Shown here: positions 8,159-16,771 of the stretch, piece after piece | How positions within the stretch are numbered: the stretch's first letter is position 1 | Layout of the letters: every line of letters starts with the position of its first letter | Source: Pseudomonadota bacterium | GTDB lineage: Bacteria; Pseudomonadota; Gammaproteobacteria; Burkholderiales; Thiobacillaceae | Length of the DNA stretch: 25,867 nt | Assembly: GCA_021821425.1 (NCBI GenBank) | Contig: JAKACL010000006.1 | Coordinates: 1-25,867 of the forward strand | Direction: 5' to 3' | Notes under the pieces: generated by a model | The model's input: the letters and a program-made list of their open reading frames with translations, nothing else | What the model was told of the DNA's origin: nothing | Databases searched by the model: none | Program-made: the position numbers and the translations under genes

Positions 8159-10557
8159 AACCGGATTTTTCGCATCCGCTGAAGTCGCCGCTGGCGCGGC
8201 GGCTCATCGTCGCCATGGTGCTGTTCAGCGCGGTGGTCACGCTCTTGATGACGGTATTCCAGACCTTCATGGAATACCGGCAGGACCGTGCCCGTCTCGA
8301 CAAGCAGTTCCAGCAGATCGGCGAGGTGCACCAGGCCACGCTGAGCCAGTCGCTGTGGGCGACCAACGACAAGGAAATCCGCCTGCAGCTCGAAGGCATG
8401 CTGCGCATGCCCCACATCGTGCATGCGGCGGTGCACGAAGCCGGCCAGGTCTACGTCGAGGTCGGTCGTCGCAATGGTGTCAGCCGCACGGTCGAGCGCC
8501 ACTATCCGCTGCAGGTCGAGCATAGGGGGCGCATGTTGGATATCGGCACGCTCAGCGTCGTCGCGTCGCTGGACGGCATCCGTGCCGAACTGCTGAGCGA
8601 TGCGACCGGTATTCTGGTGCGCAATGCGCTGCTGATCTTTCTGGTCGCGCTGCTGATCTTCGTGCTGTTCCAGCGTCTGGTCACCCGCCACCTGGCCACG
8701 GTGGCTGGGTATCTGGCCCGCATCGGTCCCGAGGCGCGCGCACAGCCGCTTGTGCTGGCGCGCCCACCGAAAAAGCAGGCCGACGAGCTCGATGTGCTGG
8801 TCGCCGCAGCCAACGACATGCAGACTAAGACCCGCGCCGCGCTCGATGCGCTGGTCGACAGCGAAGCGCGGGTGCGCCTGCTGCTCGATTCCACCTCCGA
8901 GGCCATCTTCGGCGTCGATACCGAAGGCATCTGCACCTTTGCCAACCCTGCCTGCGTGCGCATGCTCCGCTATGCCAGCGAGGATGAGCTGGTCGGCAAG
9001 CGCATCCACGAGATGATCCACCACACCTATCCGGACGGGCGGCCTTATCCGATGCAGGAGTGCTCGGTGCGTCAAGCGACGCTGGCCGGGCAGGCCAGCC
9101 ATCGCAGCGACGAAGTGCACTGGCGCGCCGACGGCACCTGCTTTCCGGTCGAGTACTGGTCGCATCCGATGTACAAGGACGGCGCGCTGGTGGGCACGGT
9201 GGTCGCCTTCATCGACATCAGCGAACAGAAGCAGGCCGAGGAAGAGCTTCACCGCCTGGCCTATTACGACAGCCTGACCGGCCTGCCCAATCGCGTGCTG
9301 TTCAACGACCGCCTGCACCAGGCGCTGGCCGACGCGCGCCGCCGCCAGCGGCTGGTGGCGCTGATGCTGCTGGACATGGACCGCTTCAAGGTCGTCAACG
9401 ACACCATGGGCCACGAGGCCGGCGACAGCCTGCTGGAGGAAATCGCCGCCCGCCTGCAGCGCTGCATTCGCGAGGGCGACACGGTGTCGCGGCTGGGCGG
9501 CGACGAATTCGCGCTGGTGTTTGCCGATGTCGGGGCGGTCCAGCATGTGGCCCAGTTGGCGCAGAATGTGCTGAGCCAGTTTGCCGCCCCGGTAGTGGTC
9601 GGCGGCCGCGAAATCTTCAGCGGCGCCAGCATCGGCATTGCGCTGTTTCCGGAAGACACCGAGGACGCCGATTCGCTGCTGAAGTTTGCCGACTCGGCCA
9701 TGTACCATGCCAAGGAAAGCGGGCGCAGCAATTACCAGTTCTATTCGCGCGAAATGACGGCCAGCGTGCAGGCGCGCCTGCGGCTGGAAACCGACCTGCG
9801 CCGCGCGCTCGACAACGGCGAGCTGTTCCTGCATTACCAGCCGCAGGTCGACGCCGCGCGCAACCGCATCACCGGGGTCGAGGCGCTGCTGCGCTGGCGC
9901 GATCCGTCCGGCGAACTGATTCCGCCGGTGCAGTTCATTCCGCTGGCGGAAGATACCGGGCTCATCGTGCCGATCGGGCGCTGGGTGCTGGAAACAGCGT
10001 GCGCGCAACTGCGGCGCTGGCGCGATGCCGGGCATCTCGAGCTGAGCCTGTCGGTCAATGTGGCGTCGCGCCAGTTTCGCGACCTGATGTTTCCCGGCAC
10101 GGTGGGCGATGCGGTCGCGGCGGCCGACATTCCGCCGCAGCTGCTCGAACTGGAGCTCACCGAAAGCATCCTGCTCGAACACAGCGAGGACACCCGCCGC
10201 ACGCTCGATGCGCTGAAGCAGCTCGGCGTCACGCTGGCGATCGACGATTTCGGCACCGGCTATTCGTCGCTCAGCTATCTCAAGCGGCTGCCGATCGACC
10301 GGGTCAAGATCGACCAGTCCTTCGTGCGCGACCTGGCCACGGACAGCGACGACCTCGCGATCGTGCGCGCCATCATTTCGCTGGCGAGAGCAATGCAGCT
10401 CGGGGTCATCGCAGAAGGCGTGGAAACGAACGAGCAGCTGGCGACGCTGCGGCGCGAGGACTGTCACGACTATCAAGGCTACTTATTCGCGCATCCGCTG
10501 GATGCCGCCGACTTCGAGCGCCTGCTGCAGGCGCCGGGCCGGCTGATCCGACCCTGA
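8155..10557 (+). CDS. membrane sensor PAS-GGDEF-EAL cyclic-di-GMP protein
   Basis: The 800-residue protein starts with GTG, overlapping the upstream gene by 4 bases. Order: membrane segment (about 18-40); periplasmic domain (about 45-170, with SLWATND, CHASE8-like); second membrane segment (about 178-197); short linker; PAS (about 240-365); GGDEF (about 370-530, intact GGDEF at 448-452); EAL (about 545-790, E576-A577-L578). EAL residues for metal and catalysis appear kept: IDDFGTGYSS, KIDQSF and AEGVET. It may make or degrade cyclic-di-GMP; both active sites look intact, so net direction is unknown. The adjacent binding protein probably docks on the periplasmic domain. The PAS module is strikingly similar to one in the gene at 21979-25287. 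Confidence 0.95.
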   Translation: MKPDFSHPLKSPLARRLIVAMVLFSAVVTLLMTVFQTFMEYRQDRARLDKQFQQIGEVHQATLSQSLWATNDKEIRLQLEGMLRMPHIVHAAVHEAGQVYVEVGRRNGVSRTVERHYPLQVEHRGRMLDIGTLSVVASLDGIRAELLSDATGILVRNALLIFLVALLIFVLFQRLVTRHLATVAGYLARIGPEARAQPLVLARPPKKQADELDVLVAAANDMQTKTRAALDALVDSEARVRLLLDSTSEAIFGVDTEGICTFANPACVRMLRYASEDELVGKRIHEMIHHTYPDGRPYPMQECSVRQATLAGQASHRSDEVHWRADGTCFPVEYWSHPMYKDGALVGTVVAFIDISEQKQAEEELHRLAYYDSLTGLPNRVLFNDRLHQALADARRRQRLVALMLLDMDRFKVVNDTMGHEAGDSLLEEIAARLQRCIREGDTVSRLGGDEFALVFADVGAVQHVAQLAQNVLSQFAAPVVVGGREIFSGASIGIALFPEDTEDADSLLKFADSAMYHAKESGRSNYQFYSREMTASVQARLRLETDLRRALDNGELFLHYQPQVDAARNRITGVEALLRWRDPSGELIPPVQFIPLAEDTGLIVPIGRWVLETACAQLRRWRDAGHLELSLSVNVASRQFRDLMFPGTVGDAVAAADIPPQLLELELTESILLEHSEDTRRTLDALKQLGVTLAIDDFGTGYSSLSYLKRLPIDRVKIDQSFVRDLATDSDDLAIVRAIISLARAMQLGVIAEGVETNEQLATLRREDCHDYQGYLFAHPLDAADFERLLQAPGRLIRP

Positions 10558-11021
10558 ATCCGGTATGGAGGAGGATTCCGAAGCTCAGGTGGAACGGGGT
10601 CCAATGAATTGTTGGGCTAAATTATCCTACGGAGATGGCCGTACGCTCCTTAGATTAGATTCGGCGTTCCTAGAACCAATTCGGCCGTAGCGGACCACGA
10701 ATCCGTCAGTCCTAACGGGTTTCTCATACAAGATCGGCCGCCACGTTACCCGGGGTTCCGTTACCAGAATTTCAGGGGGAGTTAGTCGTGGGGACAACAA
10801 CAGACATACCTGGATATCCACTCATTATTATTGTTTAACATAATATACATTATGCGAAGTAAAAGATCGCGGCCCGCATCCACGGGAACTCCAAGCGCCG
10901 GCACGCCGCCAGCCCCGTTCAGGCTATGGTCGGACGCGGGATCCCGCGTCATCCTGACGGGATGCACGCGGACGGCAAAAGGAATATCCTGATCATCACA
11001 TTCACCCGCGCAGGAGGTTCG
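10558..11021. other. 464-bp intergenic region with AT-rich patch and palindromes
   Basis: No convincing gene is seen. GC content drops to roughly half over 10561-10800 and to about 30 percent over 10801-10860, where CATAAT-N4-ATTATG (10839-10854) lies. This is a plausible promoter zone for the downstream DksA-like gene, although a clear -35/-10 pair could not be fixed. Confidence 0.5.
10933..10964. promoter_or_regulatory. 18-bp perfect palindrome plus small hairpin in leader of DksA-like gene
   Basis: GACGCGGGATCCCGCGTC (10933-10950) is an exact 18-bp palindrome. It is followed at once by CATCC-TGACG-GGATG (10950-10964). Both sit 58-90 bp before the gene at 11022. They may be an operator or leader RNA structure. 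Confidence 0.45.
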
Positions 11022-11420
11022 ATGTCCGCACTCAGCCAATCCCAACTCGAGGAACTGACCCGCAAGCTGGACGAAGCTTCGCGCCTGCTGATGCGTGAGG
11101 TGCGTGAGGAATTGCAGCATGTGGGCGACCTGCACCGCGCCGATCTGCTCAACAATGAGCCGGGCGACAGCGGCGACGAATCGACGGCCAGTTCGCTGGC
11201 GGACCTGAATGTGGCGCGGCTGGATCGGCAGATCCAGGATTTACGTGATATCGAGGCGGCATTCGGGCGCATCAACCGGGGCGAATACGGTATCTGCATC
11301 GATTGCGGCGAAGACATCGGCTTCAGCCGGCTGCAGGCCTATCCGACGGCGAAGCGCTGTATCCAGTGCCAGGAAACGCGCGAGCGGCAGTATGCCCAGG
11401 AGGGTCACCACTCGCTCTAG
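11022..11420 (+). CDS. DksA/TraR-family zinc-finger protein
   Basis: This 132-residue protein has an N-terminal coiled-coil (about 5-85) and a C4 zinc finger with C92, C95, C113 and C116. Family members enter the RNA polymerase secondary channel and modulate promoters with ppGpp. It is shorter at the N-terminus than DksA proper (about 150), and the coiled-coil tip does not show a clear DxxDxA motif, so it may be a DksA-like paralogue. The start is set by AGGAGG at 11012-11017. It is a single gene, followed 64 bp later by the stop of a convergent gene. A palindrome lies in its leader. Confidence 0.9.
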   Translation: MSALSQSQLEELTRKLDEASRLLMREVREELQHVGDLHRADLLNNEPGDSGDESTASSLADLNVARLDRQIQDLRDIEAAFGRINRGEYGICIDCGEDIGFSRLQAYPTAKRCIQCQETRERQYAQEGHHSL

Positions 11421-11484
11421 CCGGGAGCGCTAATTTAAGCAGACTGTTAAAATGTTTAGATAAGACATTGTTTGTGAGTGACAA

Positions 11485-14136
11485 TCACGCGTCTTTTGGC
11501 CCGAAGCGGATCACATTTTCGGGCGAGGCCTCCAGGCGTGCCGTGACCTCCTCGAACGGCAATGGCTTGCTGTATAGATAGCCTTGGATGTCGTTGCACT
11601 TCAGCAGCTTGAGGAAGCGCGCCTGCCCTTTTGTCTCGACGCCTTCGGCGATGACCTTCAGATTGAGCGAGTGGGCAAGCGAAATCATGGTTGAAACAAA
11701 GGCCATGCTCTTGGCGTCCTGGTTCATCGCGGTGATGAACGTTCGGTCGATCTTCAGCATCTGCACCGGCAGCCGCGCCAGATAGCTGAGCGAGGAATAA
11801 CCGGTGCCGAAATCGTCGATCGCGATATTGACCCCCATGCCGCGCAGCGCCTCGAGCTTGACGATACTGCCTTCGATGTCTTCCATGATCAGCGTCTCGG
11901 TGATTTCGAGGTCCAGTCCATGCGGACCCGGGCCCGATGCGCCGATCGCCCTGCGCACCTGATCGACGAAACCTGCCTGCCGCAACTGCATCGCCGACAC
12001 GTTGACGGCGACGCGCGGCACCGGAAGCTGCCGGGCACGCCAGCGCTGCTGGTCGGCAAGCGCCAGACGGATGGCCCATGCGCCGACTTCGAGGATCATG
12101 CCGGTTTCCTCGAGCAGCGGAATGAAGGCCGCGGGTTCGACGATGCCGCTGTCCGGGTCGTTCCAGCGGATCAAGGCCTCCAGCCCGCTGATGTTTCCCG
12201 AGGCCAGCTCGAGTTTGGGCTGGTAGTACAGAACGAATTCCTCGTTGTCGATCGCCTTGCGCATCTTGTTTTCCAGCTGCAGGGTCTCGGCCACTTTTGC
12301 ATTCATCGACGGCTGGTAGAAGGTATAGCGCTCGCCGGACGCCTTGCCCTGTTTCAGCGCCGCTTCGGCGTTCTTGAGCAGGGTTTCCGCGTTGGTGCCG
12401 TCGGCAGGATAAACCGCAATGCCGGCGGACATCGTGACCGCCAGCGCTTCCTCACCGACCATGAACGGCGCGCCGGTCACCGCCTTGAGCGCGCGCTCCA
12501 GCGCATGCACCGCCAGCGATTCGTCCTTGAGATCGATCAGCGTGCCGGCAAAACAGTCGGCGCTCAGATGGGCCATGCCATCGGCGGTCGGCCAGTGGTG
12601 ACGGGCGCGGTCGGCAATCTCGCGCAATAGCGCGTCGCCGGCCTGGCGGCCGAAAGACTCGTTGATCAGGTGAAAGCGCTTCACATCGCTCATCACCAGC
12701 GCCACCCGGGTGCCGTTCTGCTCTGCTATGCCGAGCTGCTGGGTCAGGCGCTCGGTAAACAGCGCCCGGTTGGGCAGCCCGGTCAGCGCATCGTAAAAGG
12801 CGAGGTAGTTGAGTTGATCGCCCTTGGTGAGGTAGTCGAGGGCGAACGAAATGTCGCCCGCGAGTTCGGTCAGCAGCCGCATTTCCTCATCATCGAACAC
12901 GTCGGATTCGGCCGCATACAGCGCCAGCACGCCGATGGCCTCGCCGTCGAACAGCAGCGGCACGATCGCCAGCGAGTGGATGCCGCGTTCGAGCAGCGCC
13001 CCGCTCTGCGCCTGCACCCGGGCGTCGCTGTAGAGATTGTTTGAAATCACCGGTTTGCGGCTATGCATGGCGTGGCCCACCAGGTCGTCCCTGCCCTGCC
13101 CCGTATGGAATGCCGACGCGGGCAGGGCATCGAGAAAATCGCGGACGTCGCCGGCCGAAGCGACCGGCTTCACCCGGGCATTGTCGCGATCGAGCAGGCC
13201 GATCCAGGCCATGCTGAAACGGCCCGGGTCGATGGCGATGCGGCACGCTGCCCGCAGCAGCTCCTGGCGATTTTGCGCGCGCACGATCAGGGTGTTGATA
13301 CCGCTCAGCACGGCATAGATATGGTTGAGGCGCTCGATTCGCTGCTCGGCCTTCTTGCGCGCCGTGATGTCGGACGCGACGCCGGCAATACGCTGCAGCT
13401 GGCCGGCGGCGTCGTGTATCGGAAAGGCGCGGTCGCTGATCCAGCGTACCGACCCGTCCTGGCGCACGATCCGGTATTCGAGGTCGTGGCGGCCGGTCAC
13501 GATGCGTTCCGTATGGGAACGGGCGATCCTTTCCCGGTCGTCCGGGTGGAGGGCGTCGCGCCATGCATCGGGGGTCTCGTACAGGCGGGCGCAGCTTTCG
13601 CCCCAGACCGTTTCGTAGGCAGGGCTCACATAAAGCACGCGATGCTCGCGGGCATCGAACAGAAAGAAGACATCGCTGATATTCTCGGCCATCTGCCGGA
13701 AGCGCTCCTCGCTCTCGCGCAAGGCCATTTGCGCATGTTGCAGCGCCACCCGTTTCATCGACTCCTGCAGCGCGCGCCGGACTACCGGCACCAGGCGTTC
13801 CAGGCGATCCTTCAATACATAGTCGGTCGCTCCGCGTTTCAAGGCCTCGACGGCCCGTTCCTCGCCGATGGTACCCGACACGAAAATGAATGGAATGTCC
13901 GGGGACTTCGCCTTCAGGATGGACAGCGCCGTGAAGCCGTCAAACGTGCCGGGCAGGCTGAAGTCGCACAGAATCAGGTCGGGCGCAAAGTCGTGCAACG
14001 CCTGTTCATAGGCTGCATGCGTCCACACCCGCTCGGCCTTGAACTTGAGACCGGCCCGATCGAGCACGCGATGGCACAACTCGGCATCCAGTTCCGAGTC
14101 TTCAACGCTCAATATGCGTAAATTGTTTTCGTTCAT
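11485..14136 (-). CDS. REC-PAS-GAF-GGDEF(degenerate)-EAL response regulator
   Basis: An 883-residue soluble protein. Receiver domain (about 7-125) with phosphoacceptor D58 in LILCDFSLPG; PAS (about 140-260); GAF (about 285-440); diguanylate-cyclase-like domain (about 445-600) in which SADCF (525-529) replaces GGDEF; EAL (about 615-865) with E653-A654-L655. The GGDEF site is lost, while EAL landmarks (NVSAMQL, EITET, IDDFGTGYSS, KIDRTF, AEGVET) are kept. It is therefore predicted to be a phosphorylation-controlled cyclic-di-GMP phosphodiesterase, with the degenerate domain perhaps binding GTP. It lies last in a five-gene unit, 65 bp after the single-domain regulator, so the kinase at 14632-16155 is the likely phosphate donor. 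Confidence 0.95.
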   Translation of the reverse strand: MNENNLRILSVEDSELDAELCHRVLDRAGLKFKAERVWTHAAYEQALHDFAPDLILCDFSLPGTFDGFTALSILKAKSPDIPFIFVSGTIGEERAVEALKRGATDYVLKDRLERLVPVVRRALQESMKRVALQHAQMALRESEERFRQMAENISDVFFLFDAREHRVLYVSPAYETVWGESCARLYETPDAWRDALHPDDRERIARSHTERIVTGRHDLEYRIVRQDGSVRWISDRAFPIHDAAGQLQRIAGVASDITARKKAEQRIERLNHIYAVLSGINTLIVRAQNRQELLRAACRIAIDPGRFSMAWIGLLDRDNARVKPVASAGDVRDFLDALPASAFHTGQGRDDLVGHAMHSRKPVISNNLYSDARVQAQSGALLERGIHSLAIVPLLFDGEAIGVLALYAAESDVFDDEEMRLLTELAGDISFALDYLTKGDQLNYLAFYDALTGLPNRALFTERLTQQLGIAEQNGTRVALVMSDVKRFHLINESFGRQAGDALLREIADRARHHWPTADGMAHLSADCFAGTLIDLKDESLAVHALERALKAVTGAPFMVGEEALAVTMSAGIAVYPADGTNAETLLKNAEAALKQGKASGERYTFYQPSMNAKVAETLQLENKMRKAIDNEEFVLYYQPKLELASGNISGLEALIRWNDPDSGIVEPAAFIPLLEETGMILEVGAWAIRLALADQQRWRARQLPVPRVAVNVSAMQLRQAGFVDQVRRAIGASGPGPHGLDLEITETLIMEDIEGSIVKLEALRGMGVNIAIDDFGTGYSSLSYLARLPVQMLKIDRTFITAMNQDAKSMAFVSTMISLAHSLNLKVIAEGVETKGQARFLKLLKCNDIQGYLYSKPLPFEEVTARLEASPENVIRFGPKDA

Positions 14137-14201
14137 TTCACGTTCTCCGCGAAACCGGATTTCCGCTGGAGCACCTCACAGTTCGGGGCGCATGTGCCGG
14201 T

Positions 14202-14645
14202 TCATAACGGGGGCGACTGGTTGATCGCCAGCCAGTAATAGCCCGCCTGGCGGGCCAGATTGGTCATGGCGATGAAATCGACCGGCTTGACGACATAGCT
14301 GTTGACGCCGAGGTCGTAGCTCTGCGCGATATCCTTTTCCTCCTGCGAGGACGTCATCACGACCACGGGAATCATCCGGGTCCGTGCGTCGGCCTTGATG
14401 GCCCTCAGCACTTCGATGCCGCTGACGCGAGGCATTTTCAGGTCCAGCAGGACCAGTTGCGGCAAGGCGCCGGCACGTTCGGCGTAGCTGCCTTCCTGGA
14501 ACAGGTAATCCAGTGCCTGCTGACCGTCTTTGACCCATTCCACCGTATTGGCGAGCTTGCCGTCCTTGAGCGCGCGGATGGTGAGTTCGGCGTCGAGCGG
14601 GCTGTCTTCCACCAGCAGGATTTTTACCTGTTCAAACGTGTCCAT
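14202..14645 (-). CDS. single-domain response regulator (Rcp1-like)
   Basis: 147 residues, a receiver domain with no output module. Landmarks are the acidic pair in LLVEDSPLDAE, phosphoacceptor D68 in LVLLDLKMPRVSG, the Ser/Thr in VVMTSSQEE and the switch Lys in YVVKPVDF. The insert after helix 2 is typical of Rcp1-type regulators paired with phytochrome-like or PAS kinases. The start at 14645 overlaps the 3' end of the kinase gene by 14 bases, so the two are coupled. It probably relays phosphate to another protein or tunes kinase output. Confidence 0.93.
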   Translation of the reverse strand: MDTFEQVKILLVEDSPLDAELTIRALKDGKLANTVEWVKDGQQALDYLFQEGSYAERAGALPQLVLLDLKMPRVSGIEVLRAIKADARTRMIPVVVMTSSQEEKDIAQSYDLGVNSYVVKPVDFIAMTNLARQAGYYWLAINQSPPL

Positions 14646-16155
14646 CGGGTGGCTCCTTCGGAAGCGTGAAGTAGAACGTGGCGCCTGCGCCGGGCTGTCC
14701 TTCAGCCCAGACGCGGCCGCCGTGGCGGGAAATGATGCGCTGCACCAGGGCCAGGCCGATGCCCGTGCCCGGGAATTCGCTGGCATCATGCAGACGCTGG
14801 AAAACCTCGAATAGTTTCGCCTGGTAGCGGGGATCGAAGCCTGCCCCGTTGTCCCGCACGAAATAGATGTACTCGTCTTCGTCGCTGATCGCATTTACCT
14901 CGATCAGCGGCTTGTCCTGATGGGCGCTGAACTTGAGCGCGTTGGACAGCAGGTTGGCCCAGACCTGCCCGATCAGGGTGCGGTCGCCCTGCCCGCGCGG
15001 CAGCGCCCCCAGCTTGAACTCGACGGGCGGGCCCGGGCGCTGCGCGTTCAGGCTGTCGAAGGTGGTTCGCGCCAGCTCGGTCATGTCCAGCTCGGCAAAC
15101 TGCATGAGCTTGCGGCCCAGGCGCGAAAATGCGAGCAGGTCGTCGATCAGCGTGCCCATGCGGCCGGTTTCCCGGAGGATGACGTCCAGCTTGCGGTGGG
15201 CTTCGGGGTCCAGGTCCCGGCCGTGGTCTTCGACCAGCATGGTGGAAAAACCGGCGATCGCCCGCAGCGGCGCGCGCAGGTCGTGCGACACCGAATAACT
15301 GAAGGCTTCCAGTTCCTTGTTTGCGCTTTCCAGCTGGGCCGTGCGCTCGGATACGCGCGTTTCCAGCTCGAGGTTGAGGGTGCGGAGCTCTTCCTCGGCG
15401 CGCGAGCGTTCTGCGATTTCGTGCTCGAGTTCGCGGCGCGAGGTTTCGATGGCGGCGGTCCGCAGGCCGATCTCGGCCAGCATGTCGTTGAAGGCGTCGA
15501 CCAGATAGCCGATCTCGTCGTCGGTGGTCTTGCGCACGCGCAGGGTGTAATCCCGCCGGGTGACGACCTGGCGCGCCGCATCGGTCACGGCAAGAATGGG
15601 CCGGGTCACCCGGGCCTGCAGCCACAGCACGATAAGGAGGGCCACCAACAGGCTGAACACCATGACGGCAGCCAGAATGCCGATGTAGCGCGCCAGGCGC
15701 TCATACAGCAGGTAATTGGCGCGCAGGTGAACGGTGCCGAGGATTTCATCGTTTTCCACGATGCGGCTGAACAGCAGGATTTCATCCCCGGAAATCCGGA
15801 ACCCGTCTACCTCGGGCAGTTCGGGGAACACCACGGCGGGGGAATCGCTGCGCACATAGCGGGCAAACAGCTTGCCCTGGGCATTGTAAATGGCGGCCGC
15901 CCTGATCCGCGGCCGTGCTTCGAGCAGCGCCAGATAGGCATTGGCCGACTTCGGGTCGTTGAAAGTCAGGGCTGGCGCGCTGGCGCGACCCATGATCTCG
16001 CCCTGGGTGATCAGATCGTTGGCCCACATTTCGCGATAATTGCGCATGTCATACAGCACCAGCGCGATGCCGGCCACCGCCAGTGCGGCGAAATTGGTGG
16101 CGAGCACCACCAGGATCAGCTTGTAGCGCACCGAGTGCGCAATCGCCCGCATCAT
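14632..16155 (-). CDS. membrane sensor histidine kinase
   Basis: A 507-residue kinase. Membrane segments at about 12-34 and 157-179 flank a periplasmic sensor (about 35-156, CHASE8-like). Then HAMP (about 180-233), a coiled-coil (about 235-283), HisKA with H291 in SVSHDLRAPL, and a HATPase domain with NLLSNALKF, DNGAGFD and GTGIGLALV. The start overlaps the stop of the upstream YfiR-like gene by 4 bases (ATGA). In context the periplasmic YfiR-like protein is a good candidate for controlling its sensor domain. The kinase should phosphorylate the regulator at 14202-14645 and/or the REC-EAL protein at 11485-14136. Confidence 0.95.
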   Translation of the reverse strand: MMRAIAHSVRYKLILVVLATNFAALAVAGIALVLYDMRNYREMWANDLITQGEIMGRASAPALTFNDPKSANAYLALLEARPRIRAAAIYNAQGKLFARYVRSDSPAVVFPELPEVDGFRISGDEILLFSRIVENDEILGTVHLRANYLLYERLARYIGILAAVMVFSLLVALLIVLWLQARVTRPILAVTDAARQVVTRRDYTLRVRKTTDDEIGYLVDAFNDMLAEIGLRTAAIETSRRELEHEIAERSRAEEELRTLNLELETRVSERTAQLESANKELEAFSYSVSHDLRAPLRAIAGFSTMLVEDHGRDLDPEAHRKLDVILRETGRMGTLIDDLLAFSRLGRKLMQFAELDMTELARTTFDSLNAQRPGPPVEFKLGALPRGQGDRTLIGQVWANLLSNALKFSAHQDKPLIEVNAISDEDEYIYFVRDNGAGFDPRYQAKLFEVFQRLHDASEFPGTGIGLALVQRIISRHGGRVWAEGQPGAGATFYFTLPKEPPDGHV

Positions 16156-16766
16156 GGCGACGCCCTCCTGTGCACATGCCGGGCCACGGCAAGCAGCCGC
16201 GAGCTCAGCTTGATTCCGCTTTTTTCAGCGGCGTCGAGCGAGACTTCAAAGCGCACGCGGCGCTCGGCCACCACGAAATTGATCACGCTGCCATGTGTCA
16301 ACGCGTTTTCGGCGTCGGTCACCAGCAGCGTGGAATGCCTCTGGGCGGCCTGGGCCCATTGTGCCAGCCGGCGAGATTCGTTGCCGCCGATGAACAGGAT
16401 ATGCACACCGGCCAGCGCGTCGCCGGTCCGGATCCGCTTGACGGCGAGGGGATGACCCTGGGCGGTGCGACCGACCACCATCTGGTCGAGTTCGGCAACG
16501 ATGTCATCGGACCCCGCGACGGCAATCGTGATCGGGGTGTCCGGTCGTGGCAGGACCGGCGTCGGCCATTCCACGAAGCTGGCAAACTTATAGAGAAATG
16601 CCGCCTTGACGCGCTGCTCGAGGTCGGCCTCCTCCGCGGCCGCCACCGGAAAGGCCATCATCCACAGGAGGAGGAGCAGCATGACGGCCAGGGTCGCTCT
16701 CGTGCACGGCGGGCGCTGCGCTTTCGGCTGCGAACGGAACGGCGGACAGGCGAGCAAGGCAGGCAT
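16152..16766 (-). CDS. YfiR-family periplasmic regulator
   Basis: A 204-residue protein of the YfiR/DUF4154 family. Signal peptide with hydrophobic core at about 26-43 and likely cleavage after VAAA; then the family-typical start EQRVKAAFLYKFASFVEWP, and later GGNESRRLAQW and the motif region GSVINFVVAERRVRFEVSL. YfiR represses a membrane diguanylate cyclase in Pseudomonas; here the immediate partner is a histidine kinase with a similar periplasmic module. The start at 16766 lies 5 bp after the receptor stop; a longer frame reaching 17168 runs inside the receptor gene and is rejected. A downstream Met (about residue 29) is an alternative start, but it would leave the signal with no basic n-region. 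Confidence 0.9.
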   Translation of the reverse strand: MPALLACPPFRSQPKAQRPPCTRATLAVMLLLLLWMMAFPVAAAEEADLEQRVKAAFLYKFASFVEWPTPVLPRPDTPITIAVAGSDDIVAELDQMVVGRTAQGHPLAVKRIRTGDALAGVHILFIGGNESRRLAQWAQAAQRHSTLLVTDAENALTHGSVINFVVAERRVRFEVSLDAAEKSGIKLSSRLLAVARHVHRRASP

Positions 16767-16771
16767 GGGCC

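Noticed and set aside
8029..10476. 815-codon open frame on the minus strand opposite the GGDEF-EAL gene
   Set aside because: It is antisense to an intact PAS-GGDEF-EAL gene in a GC-rich genome, and its product is low-complexity His/Arg/Gln-rich with no domain. It is a shadow frame.
10627..10821. 64-codon minus-strand frame in the intergenic region
   Set aside because: No ribosome site, no recognisable domain and unusual composition. It is treated as non-coding.
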